From contig JAXHNP010000006.1 in assembly GCA_034520365.1 (NCBI GenBank), forward strand, positions 1,109,001 through 1,173,000: 64,000 nt of DNA, written 5' to 3'. The notes under the pieces are model-generated. The model saw only the letters and a program-made list of their open reading frames with translations, ran no database searches and was not told the DNA's origin. A program made the translations under genes and the position numbers. This document shows, piece by piece, positions 33,040-41,784 of the stretch. How positions within the stretch are numbered: position 1 is the first letter of the stretch; the number at the start of each line of letters is the position of its first letter. Source of the DNA: Desulfobacterales bacterium. GTDB taxonomy: Bacteria > Desulfobacterota > Desulfobacteria > Desulfobacterales > Desulfosalsimonadaceae.

Positions 33040-35891
33040 ACCGAAACAGCACACCCGTGAACCAGAACCACCGTTATCCCGGCGCCCGCTGGTGGTGCTT
33101 TGACTTTCATACCCATACGCCGGTTTCTTCGGACACGCCGTGGGCGAAACAAGGGCTTGACCTGACGCCCGAGCAGTGGCTGCAAAAGTTCATGGCCGCC
33201 GGGATCGACTGTGTCGCAGTCACGGACCACAATAGTGGCGCCTGGATTGATCGATTAAAAGAGGCTTACGACCGGATGCAGGCCGATCAACCGGAAGGCT
33301 TTCGTGAGCTTTACCTGTTTCCCGGGGTTGAGCTGTCTGTGAACGGCGGTTTTCACCTGCTGGCCATCTTCGATCCAAGCGCTACAACCGGCGACATCGA
33401 CACCTTTTTGGGACAAGTCGATTACCAGGGAACAAAAGGCGATAGCGATGGTGTCACCCGGAAATCTCCTGTTGAAGTAATTGAGGCAGTTAAGGCGGCG
33501 GGCGGTCTGATGATCCCCGCCCATGTGGATCATCAACAAAAGGGGCTTCTCCGTCTTGACAATAGTGCGGACAGTGGGGCTGCACGAGCTGTACTTGACG
33601 TCAATACCCTGCGGCAAATCTTCAATTGTGATCATGTGTACGCCATGGAGGTGGTTGATCCTTCGGTGCCCAGGCCGGGGATTTATAACGAGTACCGCCT
33701 GTCCTGGACGGAAGTGGTCGGATCGGATTGCCACAGTTTCCAGGGCCAGGCATTACCAGGATCGCGTTACACCTGGATTAAAATGGCGGAACCGTCGCTG
33801 GAAGGTCTTAGACTTGCGCTCATGGATGGCGAAAGATTTTCCGTCAGGCGCAGCGATGATTCCGAGCCTTTCGATCCGAACGCGCTGCCGGAAAACTATC
33901 TCGAATCTGTTGAAATCCATGAGGCCCGCTACATGGGTCAAGGTCATCCGGAAGCTCTTTACTTCAGCCCCTGGTTTAACGCTCTGGTCGGCGGCCGGGG
34001 GACAGGCAAGTCAACGGTCGTGCATGCCCTGCGCCTGGCGCTGAGACGCGAAAATGAGCTCAAGGCCCTGGAAGAAGGCAGCGAGCCGCGCCGTACCTTT
34101 GAACGATTTATCCGCGAGGCGCGCTCCCGTGATGACGACGGCGCGCTCACACAGCGTACCCATATCGCGCTGACTTTTGTGCGTGATGGCGCACGCTATC
34201 GGATTCACTGGCCACAGGAAGGTTCCGGCGCCGTTGTAGAGGAGGCGGAAAATGATGACTGGCGCGAGTCGGAAAATCAGGCGGTGATTCCGGAGCGCTT
34301 TGCCGTGCGGCTGTTTAGCCAGGGCCAGATTGCGGCGCTGGCCGGCGGCAGCCAGCAGGCCTTACTCGATTTGATTGACGAGGCAGCCGGGATCGACGAC
34401 GAAAAAAAAGCGTTTCAAGAGGCCCGGCAGACGTATTTGTCGCTTTACGCCCGGGCGCGTGAGCTGGCAGGCCGGCTGCAAGGACGCGATGCATTAAAGG
34501 TCCGCCTGGAAGATGTGCAACGCAAGCTGAAGAAATTTGAAGAAGCGCATCACGCTGATGTGCTCAAGGCATATCAGCACTGTTCCCGGCAGGAACGGGA
34601 AATCGCCCGTCAGTTTGATTCGGTTGACACGATGGTGAGTCGGATTCGCGAATTGTCAGAGGACCTGACACCGGAGGATGTCCCTGATCAGCTTTTTGAT
34701 GCGGAAACCGAAACCGATGCAGAGGCCCTGGCCGTCCTGTCCCGCCTGCACCAGGCGATTGAATCGGCCGCGCAGGCATTGAAGGGTGCTGCGGGAGACC
34801 TGGCAAATTCCGCCAACCGGGAACGCCGGGACCTGCCGAATACCGACTGGCAACAGGCAGTGCGCAAGGCACGCACCGATTACGAAAAACTGGTCCAGGA
34901 GCTGAAAGACCAGGGTGTCGGGGATCCCAGTGAATATGGTCAACTGGTTCAGGAGCGGCAACGGCTGGAAAAACAGTGGAAGGAACTTGATTCGCTGGAG
35001 GCGCAGCGCCGCCAGGTCCTGGAGCAGGCGCAAACGCAGCACCAAACCGTGCTGGAGGCCCGACGTGTGATAAGCGAAAGACGGGAAGCCTTCCTTGACG
35101 AAACGCTGGCCGGAAACGAGTACGTTCAAATCCGCCTGAACCCCTATCGCCAGGATGGCCATGCTTTGGAACAAGATATTCGGGAATTTCTGGGCGCGGA
35201 GCATCCCAAATTCGAGAACGATATCCTGGTTGAAAAAGACGGGCGGCCGACCGGGGGCGTTGTCGCTGAATTGCTCAAACCGTTGCCTGCCGATAGCGTG
35301 CAGGCCAGCCGGCAAATGGAACAAAGAGTGGCAGACATCAAACAGCGCCTGGCAGCGGGCTGTCAGGGCCAGGGTGATTTCGGCGGGCACTTTAACAATT
35401 TTCTTGAGCGGCAAACGGGGAATCATCCGGAGTTTATGGACCATTTGATGATATGGTTTCCGGACGATGGCCTGGAAGTGAAATACAGCCGGAAGGGAGA
35501 CGGACGGGATTTCAAAGCCATTGAGCAGGCTTCCGCCGGCCAGCGGGCGGCCGCCATGCTGGCTTTCCTCCTGGCCCACGGTTCGGATCCGATTGTGCTT
35601 GATCAACCCGAGGATGACCTGGACAACCATCTGATCTACAATCTTGTGGTTCGCCAGCTGCGCGAAAACAAATTGCGCCGTCAGATTATCACCGTGACCC
35701 ATAACCCCAACATTGTGGTCAATGGAGACGCTGAAATGCTTCACGCCCTGGATTTCAGCGGGGGGCAATGCCGTGTGACCGTAAAAGGTTCGCTGCAGGA
35801 CAAAGCCATGCGTGATGAAGTCTGCCATGTAATGGAAGGCGGCCGGGATGCATTTGACCGGCGCTATCGTCGGCTGGGACAGGAGGTATAA
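33036..35891 (+). CDS. PHP phosphoesterase-SMC-like ATPase fusion (TrlF-like)
   Basis: 951 residues. Residues 15-250 are a PHP phosphoesterase: HxH in FDFHTHTPVSSDTP (His25, His27), AVTDHNSGA, FPGVELSV, IPAHVDHQ and VVGSDCHS, so all metal-ligand motifs are intact. The rest is a RecF/SMC-like ATPase: Walker A NALVGGRGTGKSTVV (Lys about 325), a long coiled coil at about 450-690, a signature-like SAGQRAAAMLAFLL, Walker B PIVLDQPEDDLDNHLI and switch His in ITVTHNPNIVVNGD. It matches what NCBI calls TrlF-family ATPases. A nuclease or phosphatase gated by DNA-bound ATPase is likely. Its AlbA-domain partner starts 3 bases after the stop. Confidence 0.88.
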   Translation: MNRNSTPVNQNHRYPGARWWCFDFHTHTPVSSDTPWAKQGLDLTPEQWLQKFMAAGIDCVAVTDHNSGAWIDRLKEAYDRMQADQPEGFRELYLFPGVELSVNGGFHLLAIFDPSATTGDIDTFLGQVDYQGTKGDSDGVTRKSPVEVIEAVKAAGGLMIPAHVDHQQKGLLRLDNSADSGAARAVLDVNTLRQIFNCDHVYAMEVVDPSVPRPGIYNEYRLSWTEVVGSDCHSFQGQALPGSRYTWIKMAEPSLEGLRLALMDGERFSVRRSDDSEPFDPNALPENYLESVEIHEARYMGQGHPEALYFSPWFNALVGGRGTGKSTVVHALRLALRRENELKALEEGSEPRRTFERFIREARSRDDDGALTQRTHIALTFVRDGARYRIHWPQEGSGAVVEEAENDDWRESENQAVIPERFAVRLFSQGQIAALAGGSQQALLDLIDEAAGIDDEKKAFQEARQTYLSLYARARELAGRLQGRDALKVRLEDVQRKLKKFEEAHHADVLKAYQHCSRQEREIARQFDSVDTMVSRIRELSEDLTPEDVPDQLFDAETETDAEALAVLSRLHQAIESAAQALKGAAGDLANSANRERRDLPNTDWQQAVRKARTDYEKLVQELKDQGVGDPSEYGQLVQERQRLEKQWKELDSLEAQRRQVLEQAQTQHQTVLEARRVISERREAFLDETLAGNEYVQIRLNPYRQDGHALEQDIREFLGAEHPKFENDILVEKDGRPTGGVVAELLKPLPADSVQASRQMEQRVADIKQRLAAGCQGQGDFGGHFNNFLERQTGNHPEFMDHLMIWFPDDGLEVKYSRKGDGRDFKAIEQASAGQRAAAMLAFLLAHGSDPIVLDQPEDDLDNHLIYNLVVRQLRENKLRRQIITVTHNPNIVVNGDAEMLHALDFSGGQCRVTVKGSLQDKAMRDEVCHVMEGGRDAFDRRYRRLGQEV

Positions 35892-35894
35892 CAG

Positions 35895-37172
35895 ATGTTC
35901 GACAGCATAGCCAAACTCATGGAAAAAATTCACCTGGGCGAAGATTCCTTTCTTGAACTGAAAGAAGTCCGTATTTCAGGAAAACGGGTTGCCGCTCCGC
36001 ACCGCGATTCGCTGGCTGACGAGCTGGCGGCGTTTGCCAACGCCAAAGGCGGGGTCTGTGTGCTGGGGGTAGACGATACCAGCCGCGAGATCCTGGGTAT
36101 TGCCCTGGATAAGCTGGATCTGGTGACGGATTTTGTACGGCAGACCTGCCTGGACTCGGTAACGCCGCCGTTGAATCCCGTTATCGAAAGGCTGTCACTG
36201 CCCGCGGTAACCGGCGATGAGCTGGCTGTACTGAAGGTGGAGGTCGGTCGTAGCCTCTGGGTGCATCGCAGCCCCGGGGGCTATATGCATCGGGTGGGGG
36301 ATGAGAAGCGTGAAATGACGCCGGATTTTCTCGCACGATTGTTTCAGCAACGCAGCCAGGCAAGAATCATCCGTTTTGACGAGCAGCCTGTACCCGATGC
36401 TGCACTCGATGATTTAGAGACTTCCCTTTGGCAACGGTTTGCAACACCGCGTACCCGTGATGACCGGGACGGTCTGCTGCGAAAACTGGGGATAGCAGCC
36501 CTGGATGGCGATAACCTGCGCCCGTCAGTGGCGGGTGTGCTTATGGCCGGCAAAGACCCTCGCCGATGGCTGCCAAACGCCTATATCCAAGCGGTTGCGT
36601 ATCGCGGCACAGGGATTCGGCCTGCCGGAGACCAGCCCTATCAACTCGATGCCGCCGATATTACCGGCCCGCTGGATCAGCAGGTAATGGCCGCTTGCAG
36701 TTTTGTCAAAAGGAACATGAGAACTGCCGCACGCAAACAAGCCGGGAGGGAGGATGTTCCCCAGTTTGATTTGACGGCGGTGTTCGAAGCAATGGTCAAC
36801 GCGGTCGCCCACCGGGACTATTCCATGCAGGATGCAAAAATACGGCTTCGATTGTTCGAGGATCGGCTGGAGATATATTCGCCCGGGACTATTCCCAACA
36901 CCATGACCGTGGACAGCTTGGCCTACCGGCAGGCTGCCCGCAACGAGACGATTACAAGTCTGCTGGCAAAGTGCGGCGTCCCGGATGAAGAAGGCTTGCA
37001 GACCGGACGGTTGGCCATGATGGATAAACGCGGGGAGGGCGTTTCGATCATCCTTGAGAACAGTGAGTCCCTTTCCGGCCGTATCCCCGAGTATCGCCTG
37101 ATCGATGACAGCGAGCTGTTGCTGATTATTTATGCCGCGCCGGTTGCCGCCGATAAAGAGTCGGAGGCGTAA
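35895..37172 (+). CDS. AlbA_2-domain ATP-binding protein
   Basis: 425 residues; AGGAGG 8 bases before ATG 35895. The N-terminal domain (EDSFLELKEVRI, LADELAAFANAKGGVCVLGV, DDTSREILGIALD) is AlbA_2, also called the Schlafen AlbA-like domain. Residues 240-400 form the HATPase_c_4-like region with DLTAVFEAMVNAVAHRDYSM and RLFEDRLEIYSPGTIPNTM. Such proteins act as regulators or as nucleic-acid-binding effectors, and are frequent partners in defence loci. The 3-base spacing to the PHP ATPase says the two work together. Target unknown. Confidence 0.85.
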   Translation: MFDSIAKLMEKIHLGEDSFLELKEVRISGKRVAAPHRDSLADELAAFANAKGGVCVLGVDDTSREILGIALDKLDLVTDFVRQTCLDSVTPPLNPVIERLSLPAVTGDELAVLKVEVGRSLWVHRSPGGYMHRVGDEKREMTPDFLARLFQQRSQARIIRFDEQPVPDAALDDLETSLWQRFATPRTRDDRDGLLRKLGIAALDGDNLRPSVAGVLMAGKDPRRWLPNAYIQAVAYRGTGIRPAGDQPYQLDAADITGPLDQQVMAACSFVKRNMRTAARKQAGREDVPQFDLTAVFEAMVNAVAHRDYSMQDAKIRLRLFEDRLEIYSPGTIPNTMTVDSLAYRQAARNETITSLLAKCGVPDEEGLQTGRLAMMDKRGEGVSIILENSESLSGRIPEYRLIDDSELLLIIYAAPVAADKESEA

Positions 37173-37174
37173 CC

Positions 37175-37403
37175 ATGGCGGCAAAGAAAAAATACAAAAA
37201 GCCCCAGGAGCCGTTACATTGCTTTTCTGGACCTGAATGCGCTCTACTTTGAATTGCAGCGCTATAAGGCTGAACGCGCCTGGCATAACCTGGATCTTCA
37301 ACGTGGGAAATTCGCCGAACTGTTGGCGGATCAAAGCTGGTACCGGCTGCTGATCCCGGAGGCTGAACTGACGTTCGATTCTTTTGAAAAGGTTCACCTT
37401 TAA
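37175..37403 (+). pseudogene. Broken third gene of the PHP/AlbA operon
   Basis: ATG 37175 opens MAAKKKYKKPQEPLHCFSG and stops at 37252. In another frame, an open stretch to TAA 37401-37403 reads FLDLNALYFELQRYKAERAW, LLADQSWYRLLIPEAELTF. The junction near 37215 is thus a frameshift or internal deletion, and the 3' side is cut by the SNF2 repeat. The second fragment may belong to a large DEAD-type helicase, low confidence. Whatever it was, the gene cannot be functional now. Confidence 0.55.
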
Positions 37404-37561
37404 ATGCGTATCCAAACCCATCTGAAACTGCCTGAAAAAGAATTTGACCCGGCATACCGCGCCGTGACCGATGCATATAATGCCCTCCCCCTGCTGCATC
37501 AAACCATCGTGCAGATACTTGCAGTCATTTACGAAGGGGTGGCCAGAACCCATGTGGTAAA
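37400..37561 (+). repeat. 5' end of the SNF2 gene (direct repeat, copy 2)
   Basis: Direct repeat of 32700-32861, here the genuine start of the full-length SNF2 gene. The two copies differ at about seven positions, several silent, so the duplication is not brand-new or came from a related strain. Confidence 0.85.
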
Positions 37562-40500
37562 CGCCCTGAAGAAACTGGACATAAAAGATATCGATACCGA
37601 TGATTTTACGGTCAAAAGCGTAACCCCCATATTTGACGAACTGGTGGACGCCGGCCTGATCCGGAAAGAGTATAGCAAATATCAATGCAGTGCTTTTCTG
37701 GCGGAACCGCTGTGCCGGCAAATGGTCGATGCGAGCGGGCCAGGCGGGTTTTTTGATGAAATCGCCGGGGCGGTGCAAAAGGTTCTGTCCGTGAAAAGGC
37801 AGGGGGAACACTATGCGTTTTCGAGTCCAGGGCAAATGATCCGGGAATTCCGGATCGGTCTGTATACGGGCAGTGAGGAAAAAGTCTATGACATTCTGGC
37901 GGGTTTTCAGCAAAGCCGTTTTTCCTATTATCGATATCCGCATCCGGTCCGGGTGATTTTCAAAAACTCTTCGGACCTGGACTGGTTTTCCGGCAAACTC
38001 CCCCATGGGCTGCAAGCCGATATCGCCGGAATGCTTGTGAATGACCGATTGTATAATAAAGATTTTATCGATTCCCATCTGTTTTCATTTTTAAAAGATA
38101 GCTTGCCCTCAGTTGACGGAAAGACGGCAGCCAAAGCGGGGCAAGACGATCAAATCGATGTGGGGCGGATTCTACTGGTCGAACAACTGATCCTGCGGGG
38201 ACAGCTCCAGGAGGCAAAGAATCGGATTGATGGTATCGACACGGCGGAAGTGGTCGCCTTCCGGGGGGCTTTGGCGTTTTTGAGCGGGCGGAATGCGGCG
38301 GCGCTTTCCCATTATGAAGAAGCGTTTATGCGTTTGAAAAAAAGCACCCGGAAACGCAAGATTTATTTCGAAACGCTCTCCGGGATTTTTTATGTTCTGG
38401 CCTTGTTGAAAAGCGGCACCCCCCAGCACATGATGCAGGGACAGAACTATACCGCCATTGCCGCGGATCGATCAACCTACCGGTTTGCCCCCGCCTATCA
38501 TAAACTCAATCAGCTCATTGCGGCGCGGGATGGGAATACGGATGCCCTGGAAGCCATCAAGGAATGGGAATGGGTTCCCAAAGAAGAAGCGGTAACCCGT
38601 TTCCTTCAGGTGCTTGTGGTCTACTGGACGGATCGGAAACGGGCGGGAAAATTTAAAAAGCGGCTCCTGGAACTGCAGCGGGAGACGGAGCAGTATGGAT
38701 ACGACTGGCTTGCCGCGGAATTGGCGGTCCTTGTCTCCCATTTGACAAAAACCGATAAAAAATACCTTCAAAAACCGGAATCATTTTTCGATAGCAGCGG
38801 CATCAATTGCATCGTCAATTTGTTCCAGCCGGAAGATCCATGGAAAAGGGCGCTGAATGCATTGATGCAGCTGCAGAAAAAAGCCTCTGATGGGGTGGAA
38901 GCCGGAAAATCCTCACGCCTGGCTTGGTTTTTTAATTACAGCGAAAAGGGCAAATGGTGGACCCTTACCCCGAAAGAGCAGGTAAAGCAGGCCAAAGGGG
39001 GGTGGAGCAAAGGGCGTAAGATCGCCCTGAAGCGTTTGTATTGCGAAATCAACAGCTTTGATTTCCTGACGGCGCAGGACAAACGGATCTGCGGTCAAAT
39101 CCAGGAATCCCGGCACCTGGTTCGGGGATATCCGGAGGTCCACTATTCTATTGGAGCCGGCGCCCTGCAGGCCCTGGTCGGCCACCCCTTGGTATTTTCG
39201 GAAGACGCCCCCGACGTCCGGGTGGAATTCGTTGAGGGCAAACCGGAATTGACGGTGCGTCAACAGTCCAATGGAAAATTTTTGATCGCCTTTACCCATG
39301 ATATAAGCGGTGGTAATGACGTTCAAGTCATCCGGGAGACGCCCAACCGGTTCCAAGTGATTCCCGTCAACGAAGATATCGGCCGGATCGCAAAAATTAT
39401 CGGAAAAGGGGTGGAAGTGCCCCCTGCCGGGAAAAAGGAACTGCTCAAAGCAATTGATCATGTGGCTCCTGTTGTGACCGTGCATTCCGAGATCGAAGGC
39501 GTCGGACGGAAAGCCGAAGAAACCCCCGCGGACCCCACCCCGAACATTTATCTGCGCCCCTTTGGCCCCGGGCTTAAACTGGAGATGCGGGTGCAGCCGT
39601 TTAAAGCGGACGGCCCTTGTTTTCGGCCCGGAGAAAGCGGCGAAACAGTAATTGCGGAGATCGGAGATAAAACGCTTCGCACCAAACGGGATCTGAAGCA
39701 GGAGATCGCACTTGCCGATGACGCCATGGCCGCCTGCCCCGATCTGCCCTCTCGCGGGGAATCCGAGGATGGCCGCTGGGACTGGGTGTTAAAGCAATCC
39801 GAAGATTGCCTGGAAGTACTGCTGGCTGTAAAGACCATCGAATCTTCGGTTATCGTAAAATGGCCCGAAGGGGAACGGTTTCGCATCCGTCGGCAAGCGG
39901 ATATGAACCGGCTCTACCTGCGGGTCCGGAAACAGAAAGACTGGTTTGCCGTATCCGGGGAGCTGAAAGTCGATTCCGACCTGGTGCTTTCCATGGAAGA
40001 ACTTTTATCCCTGCTGGAAGAAACACCGGGCCGGTTCATTCCATTAAAAGACGGCCAGTTTCTGGCATTGACCGAGGCTTTCCGGAAGCGGCTGGAGGAA
40101 CTTCGCACCTATTCGAAGCCGGCCGGGAAAAACCGGTTGTTTCACCCGTTGGCCGCGCTGCCGCTGGAAGCGTGGGCGGACGATTTCGGCGGCTTTCAGA
40201 GCGATTCCCATTGGAAAGCCCAGTTGAAAAAGGTAAACGACGCCCGCTCTTTACAGCCGCAGGTCCCTTCGACATTCAAAGCCGAACTCCGGGATTATCA
40301 GATAGAAGGGTATAACTGGCTGGCCCGGCTGGCTCATTGGGGAGTGGGGGCCTGTCTGGCCGACGATATGGGGCTCGGCAAAACCATCCAGGCCCTGGCC
40401 ATTGTACTGGGCCGGGCGGCCGAAGGGCCGTCCCTGGTGGTGGCCCCTACATCGGTATGCATGAACTGGGAAACCGAATCCCGGCGGTTTGCGCCCACGC

Positions 40501-41669
40501 TTTCGATCGTCACCCTGACCAACGGGGATCGCGAAAAGATTATGGCGGACCTGAAACCGTTTGATTTTTTATTGGTCAGCTACGGTCTGCTGCAGCAGGA
40601 AAAAGTGGCGGAGATGCTGGCCAAGGTGCGGTTTGAGACCATCGTGCTCGACGAGGCCCAGGCCATCAAGAATCTGACCACCAAACGGTCCCAGGCGGCC
40701 ATGAATCTCAATGGCGGGTTCAAGCTTATCACCACCGGAACCCCCATCGAAAACCATCTGGGGGAATTGTGGAACCTCTTTCAATTCATCAATCCCGGTT
40801 TTCTGGGATCGTTTGCGGAATTCAATGAAAAATTCGCCATTCCTATCGAAAAGCATCAGGACCGGAACGTCCGAAGACGATTAAAGCGGCTGGTGCAGCC
40901 CTTTATTCTGAGGCGGACCAAGCATCAGGTGATAGAAGAGCTGCCCCAGCGCACCAACATTTTGCTGCACGTGGAATTAAGTGACGAAGAGCGCGCCTTT
41001 TATGAGGCCCTGCGGCAAAAGGCCCTGGACAATCTGGACAAGGAGGCCGGGGGCAATGCCGGCAAAAGCATGCACCTGCGGATTCTGGCCGAAATTATGA
41101 AGCTGCGGCGCGCCTGCTGCAACCCCCAACTGGTTCTGCCTGATACCGGACTGCCCAGCGCAAAGCTTTCTTTGTTCGGTGAGATTGTTTCCGAACTCCT
41201 GGAAAACGGGCATAAAGCCCTGGTATTCAGCCAGTTTACGGGGCATCTGGACCTTATCCGGCAATATGTGGCGGAAAAAGGGATTGCCTATCAGTACTTG
41301 GACGGCAGCACCCCGCAAAAAGAAAGAAAGAAGCGGGTGAATGCCTTTCAGGCCGGGGAGGGCGAGCTGTTTTTGATCAGTTTGAAAGCCGGCGGGCTGG
41401 GCTTGAACCTGACAGCGGCCGACTATGTGATTCACATGGATCCCTGGTGGAATCCGGCGGTTGAAGACCAGGCGGCCGACCGGGCGCACCGGATCGGGCA
41501 GAAACGGCCGGTCACGGTCTACAACCTGGTGGCCCGGCAGACCATTGAGGAAAAAATCGTGGCCCTGCACCGGCATAAGCGGGACCTGGCCGACAGCCTG
41601 CTCGACGGCGCGGACATGAGCGGCAAAATGTCCGCAGATGAACTGCTTCGGCTGATTCGGGATCAGTGA
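37404..41669 (+). CDS. SNF2-family DEAD/DEAH-box helicase/translocase
   Basis: 1421 residues. The N-terminal ~950 residues form a large family-specific region with helical repeats. The SNF2 core begins near 960: motif Ia region FKAELRDYQIEGYNWLARLA, Walker A LADDMGLGKTIQALAI (about residue 990), DEAQ box ETIVLDEAQAIKNLTT, then Helicase_C with GLGLNLTAADYVIHMDPWWN, DQAADRAHRIGQKRPVTVYN. It is a dsDNA translocase that remodels protein-DNA complexes; bacterial members of this size occur in defence islands. The ribosome site before this ATG (AAAGG at about 10 bases) is weaker than that of the duplicated start at 32704. Confidence 0.92.
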   Translation: MRIQTHLKLPEKEFDPAYRAVTDAYNALPLLHQTIVQILAVIYEGVARTHVVNALKKLDIKDIDTDDFTVKSVTPIFDELVDAGLIRKEYSKYQCSAFLAEPLCRQMVDASGPGGFFDEIAGAVQKVLSVKRQGEHYAFSSPGQMIREFRIGLYTGSEEKVYDILAGFQQSRFSYYRYPHPVRVIFKNSSDLDWFSGKLPHGLQADIAGMLVNDRLYNKDFIDSHLFSFLKDSLPSVDGKTAAKAGQDDQIDVGRILLVEQLILRGQLQEAKNRIDGIDTAEVVAFRGALAFLSGRNAAALSHYEEAFMRLKKSTRKRKIYFETLSGIFYVLALLKSGTPQHMMQGQNYTAIAADRSTYRFAPAYHKLNQLIAARDGNTDALEAIKEWEWVPKEEAVTRFLQVLVVYWTDRKRAGKFKKRLLELQRETEQYGYDWLAAELAVLVSHLTKTDKKYLQKPESFFDSSGINCIVNLFQPEDPWKRALNALMQLQKKASDGVEAGKSSRLAWFFNYSEKGKWWTLTPKEQVKQAKGGWSKGRKIALKRLYCEINSFDFLTAQDKRICGQIQESRHLVRGYPEVHYSIGAGALQALVGHPLVFSEDAPDVRVEFVEGKPELTVRQQSNGKFLIAFTHDISGGNDVQVIRETPNRFQVIPVNEDIGRIAKIIGKGVEVPPAGKKELLKAIDHVAPVVTVHSEIEGVGRKAEETPADPTPNIYLRPFGPGLKLEMRVQPFKADGPCFRPGESGETVIAEIGDKTLRTKRDLKQEIALADDAMAACPDLPSRGESEDGRWDWVLKQSEDCLEVLLAVKTIESSVIVKWPEGERFRIRRQADMNRLYLRVRKQKDWFAVSGELKVDSDLVLSMEELLSLLEETPGRFIPLKDGQFLALTEAFRKRLEELRTYSKPAGKNRLFHPLAALPLEAWADDFGGFQSDSHWKAQLKKVNDARSLQPQVPSTFKAELRDYQIEGYNWLARLAHWGVGACLADDMGLGKTIQALAIVLGRAAEGPSLVVAPTSVCMNWETESRRFAPTLSIVTLTNGDREKIMADLKPFDFLLVSYGLLQQEKVAEMLAKVRFETIVLDEAQAIKNLTTKRSQAAMNLNGGFKLITTGTPIENHLGELWNLFQFINPGFLGSFAEFNEKFAIPIEKHQDRNVRRRLKRLVQPFILRRTKHQVIEELPQRTNILLHVELSDEERAFYEALRQKALDNLDKEAGGNAGKSMHLRILAEIMKLRRACCNPQLVLPDTGLPSAKLSLFGEIVSELLENGHKALVFSQFTGHLDLIRQYVAEKGIAYQYLDGSTPQKERKKRVNAFQAGEGELFLISLKAGGLGLNLTAADYVIHMDPWWNPAVEDQAADRAHRIGQKRPVTVYNLVARQTIEEKIVALHRHKRDLADSLLDGADMSGKMSADELLRLIRDQ

Positions 41670-41728
41670 TAATAAAACTCTGTCCCCGACACCGCACCGT
41701 GGTCTTGGGTGAATTTGAAAATCTTTTT

Positions 41729-41776
41729 AAACCTAATACCTAATACCCAAAACCTAATACCCAAAACCTAATACCC
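41729..41776. repeat. Short tandem repeat CCTAATACCCAAAA
   Basis: About three units of a 14-bp repeat. Its first 26 bases reappear in reverse complement at 63005-63033. Confidence 0.7.
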
Positions 41777-41784
41777 GCAGTTAC

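Noticed and set aside
34656-35933. 425-residue minus-strand ORF opposite the PHP ATPase
   Set aside because: Antisense shadow of a GC-rich coding region with clear motifs on the plus strand.
36525-38078. 517-residue minus-strand ORF opposite the AlbA and SNF2 genes
   Set aside because: It lies antisense to two well-supported genes, has no family pattern, and contains a peptide repeated opposite 32700 only because of the DNA duplication.
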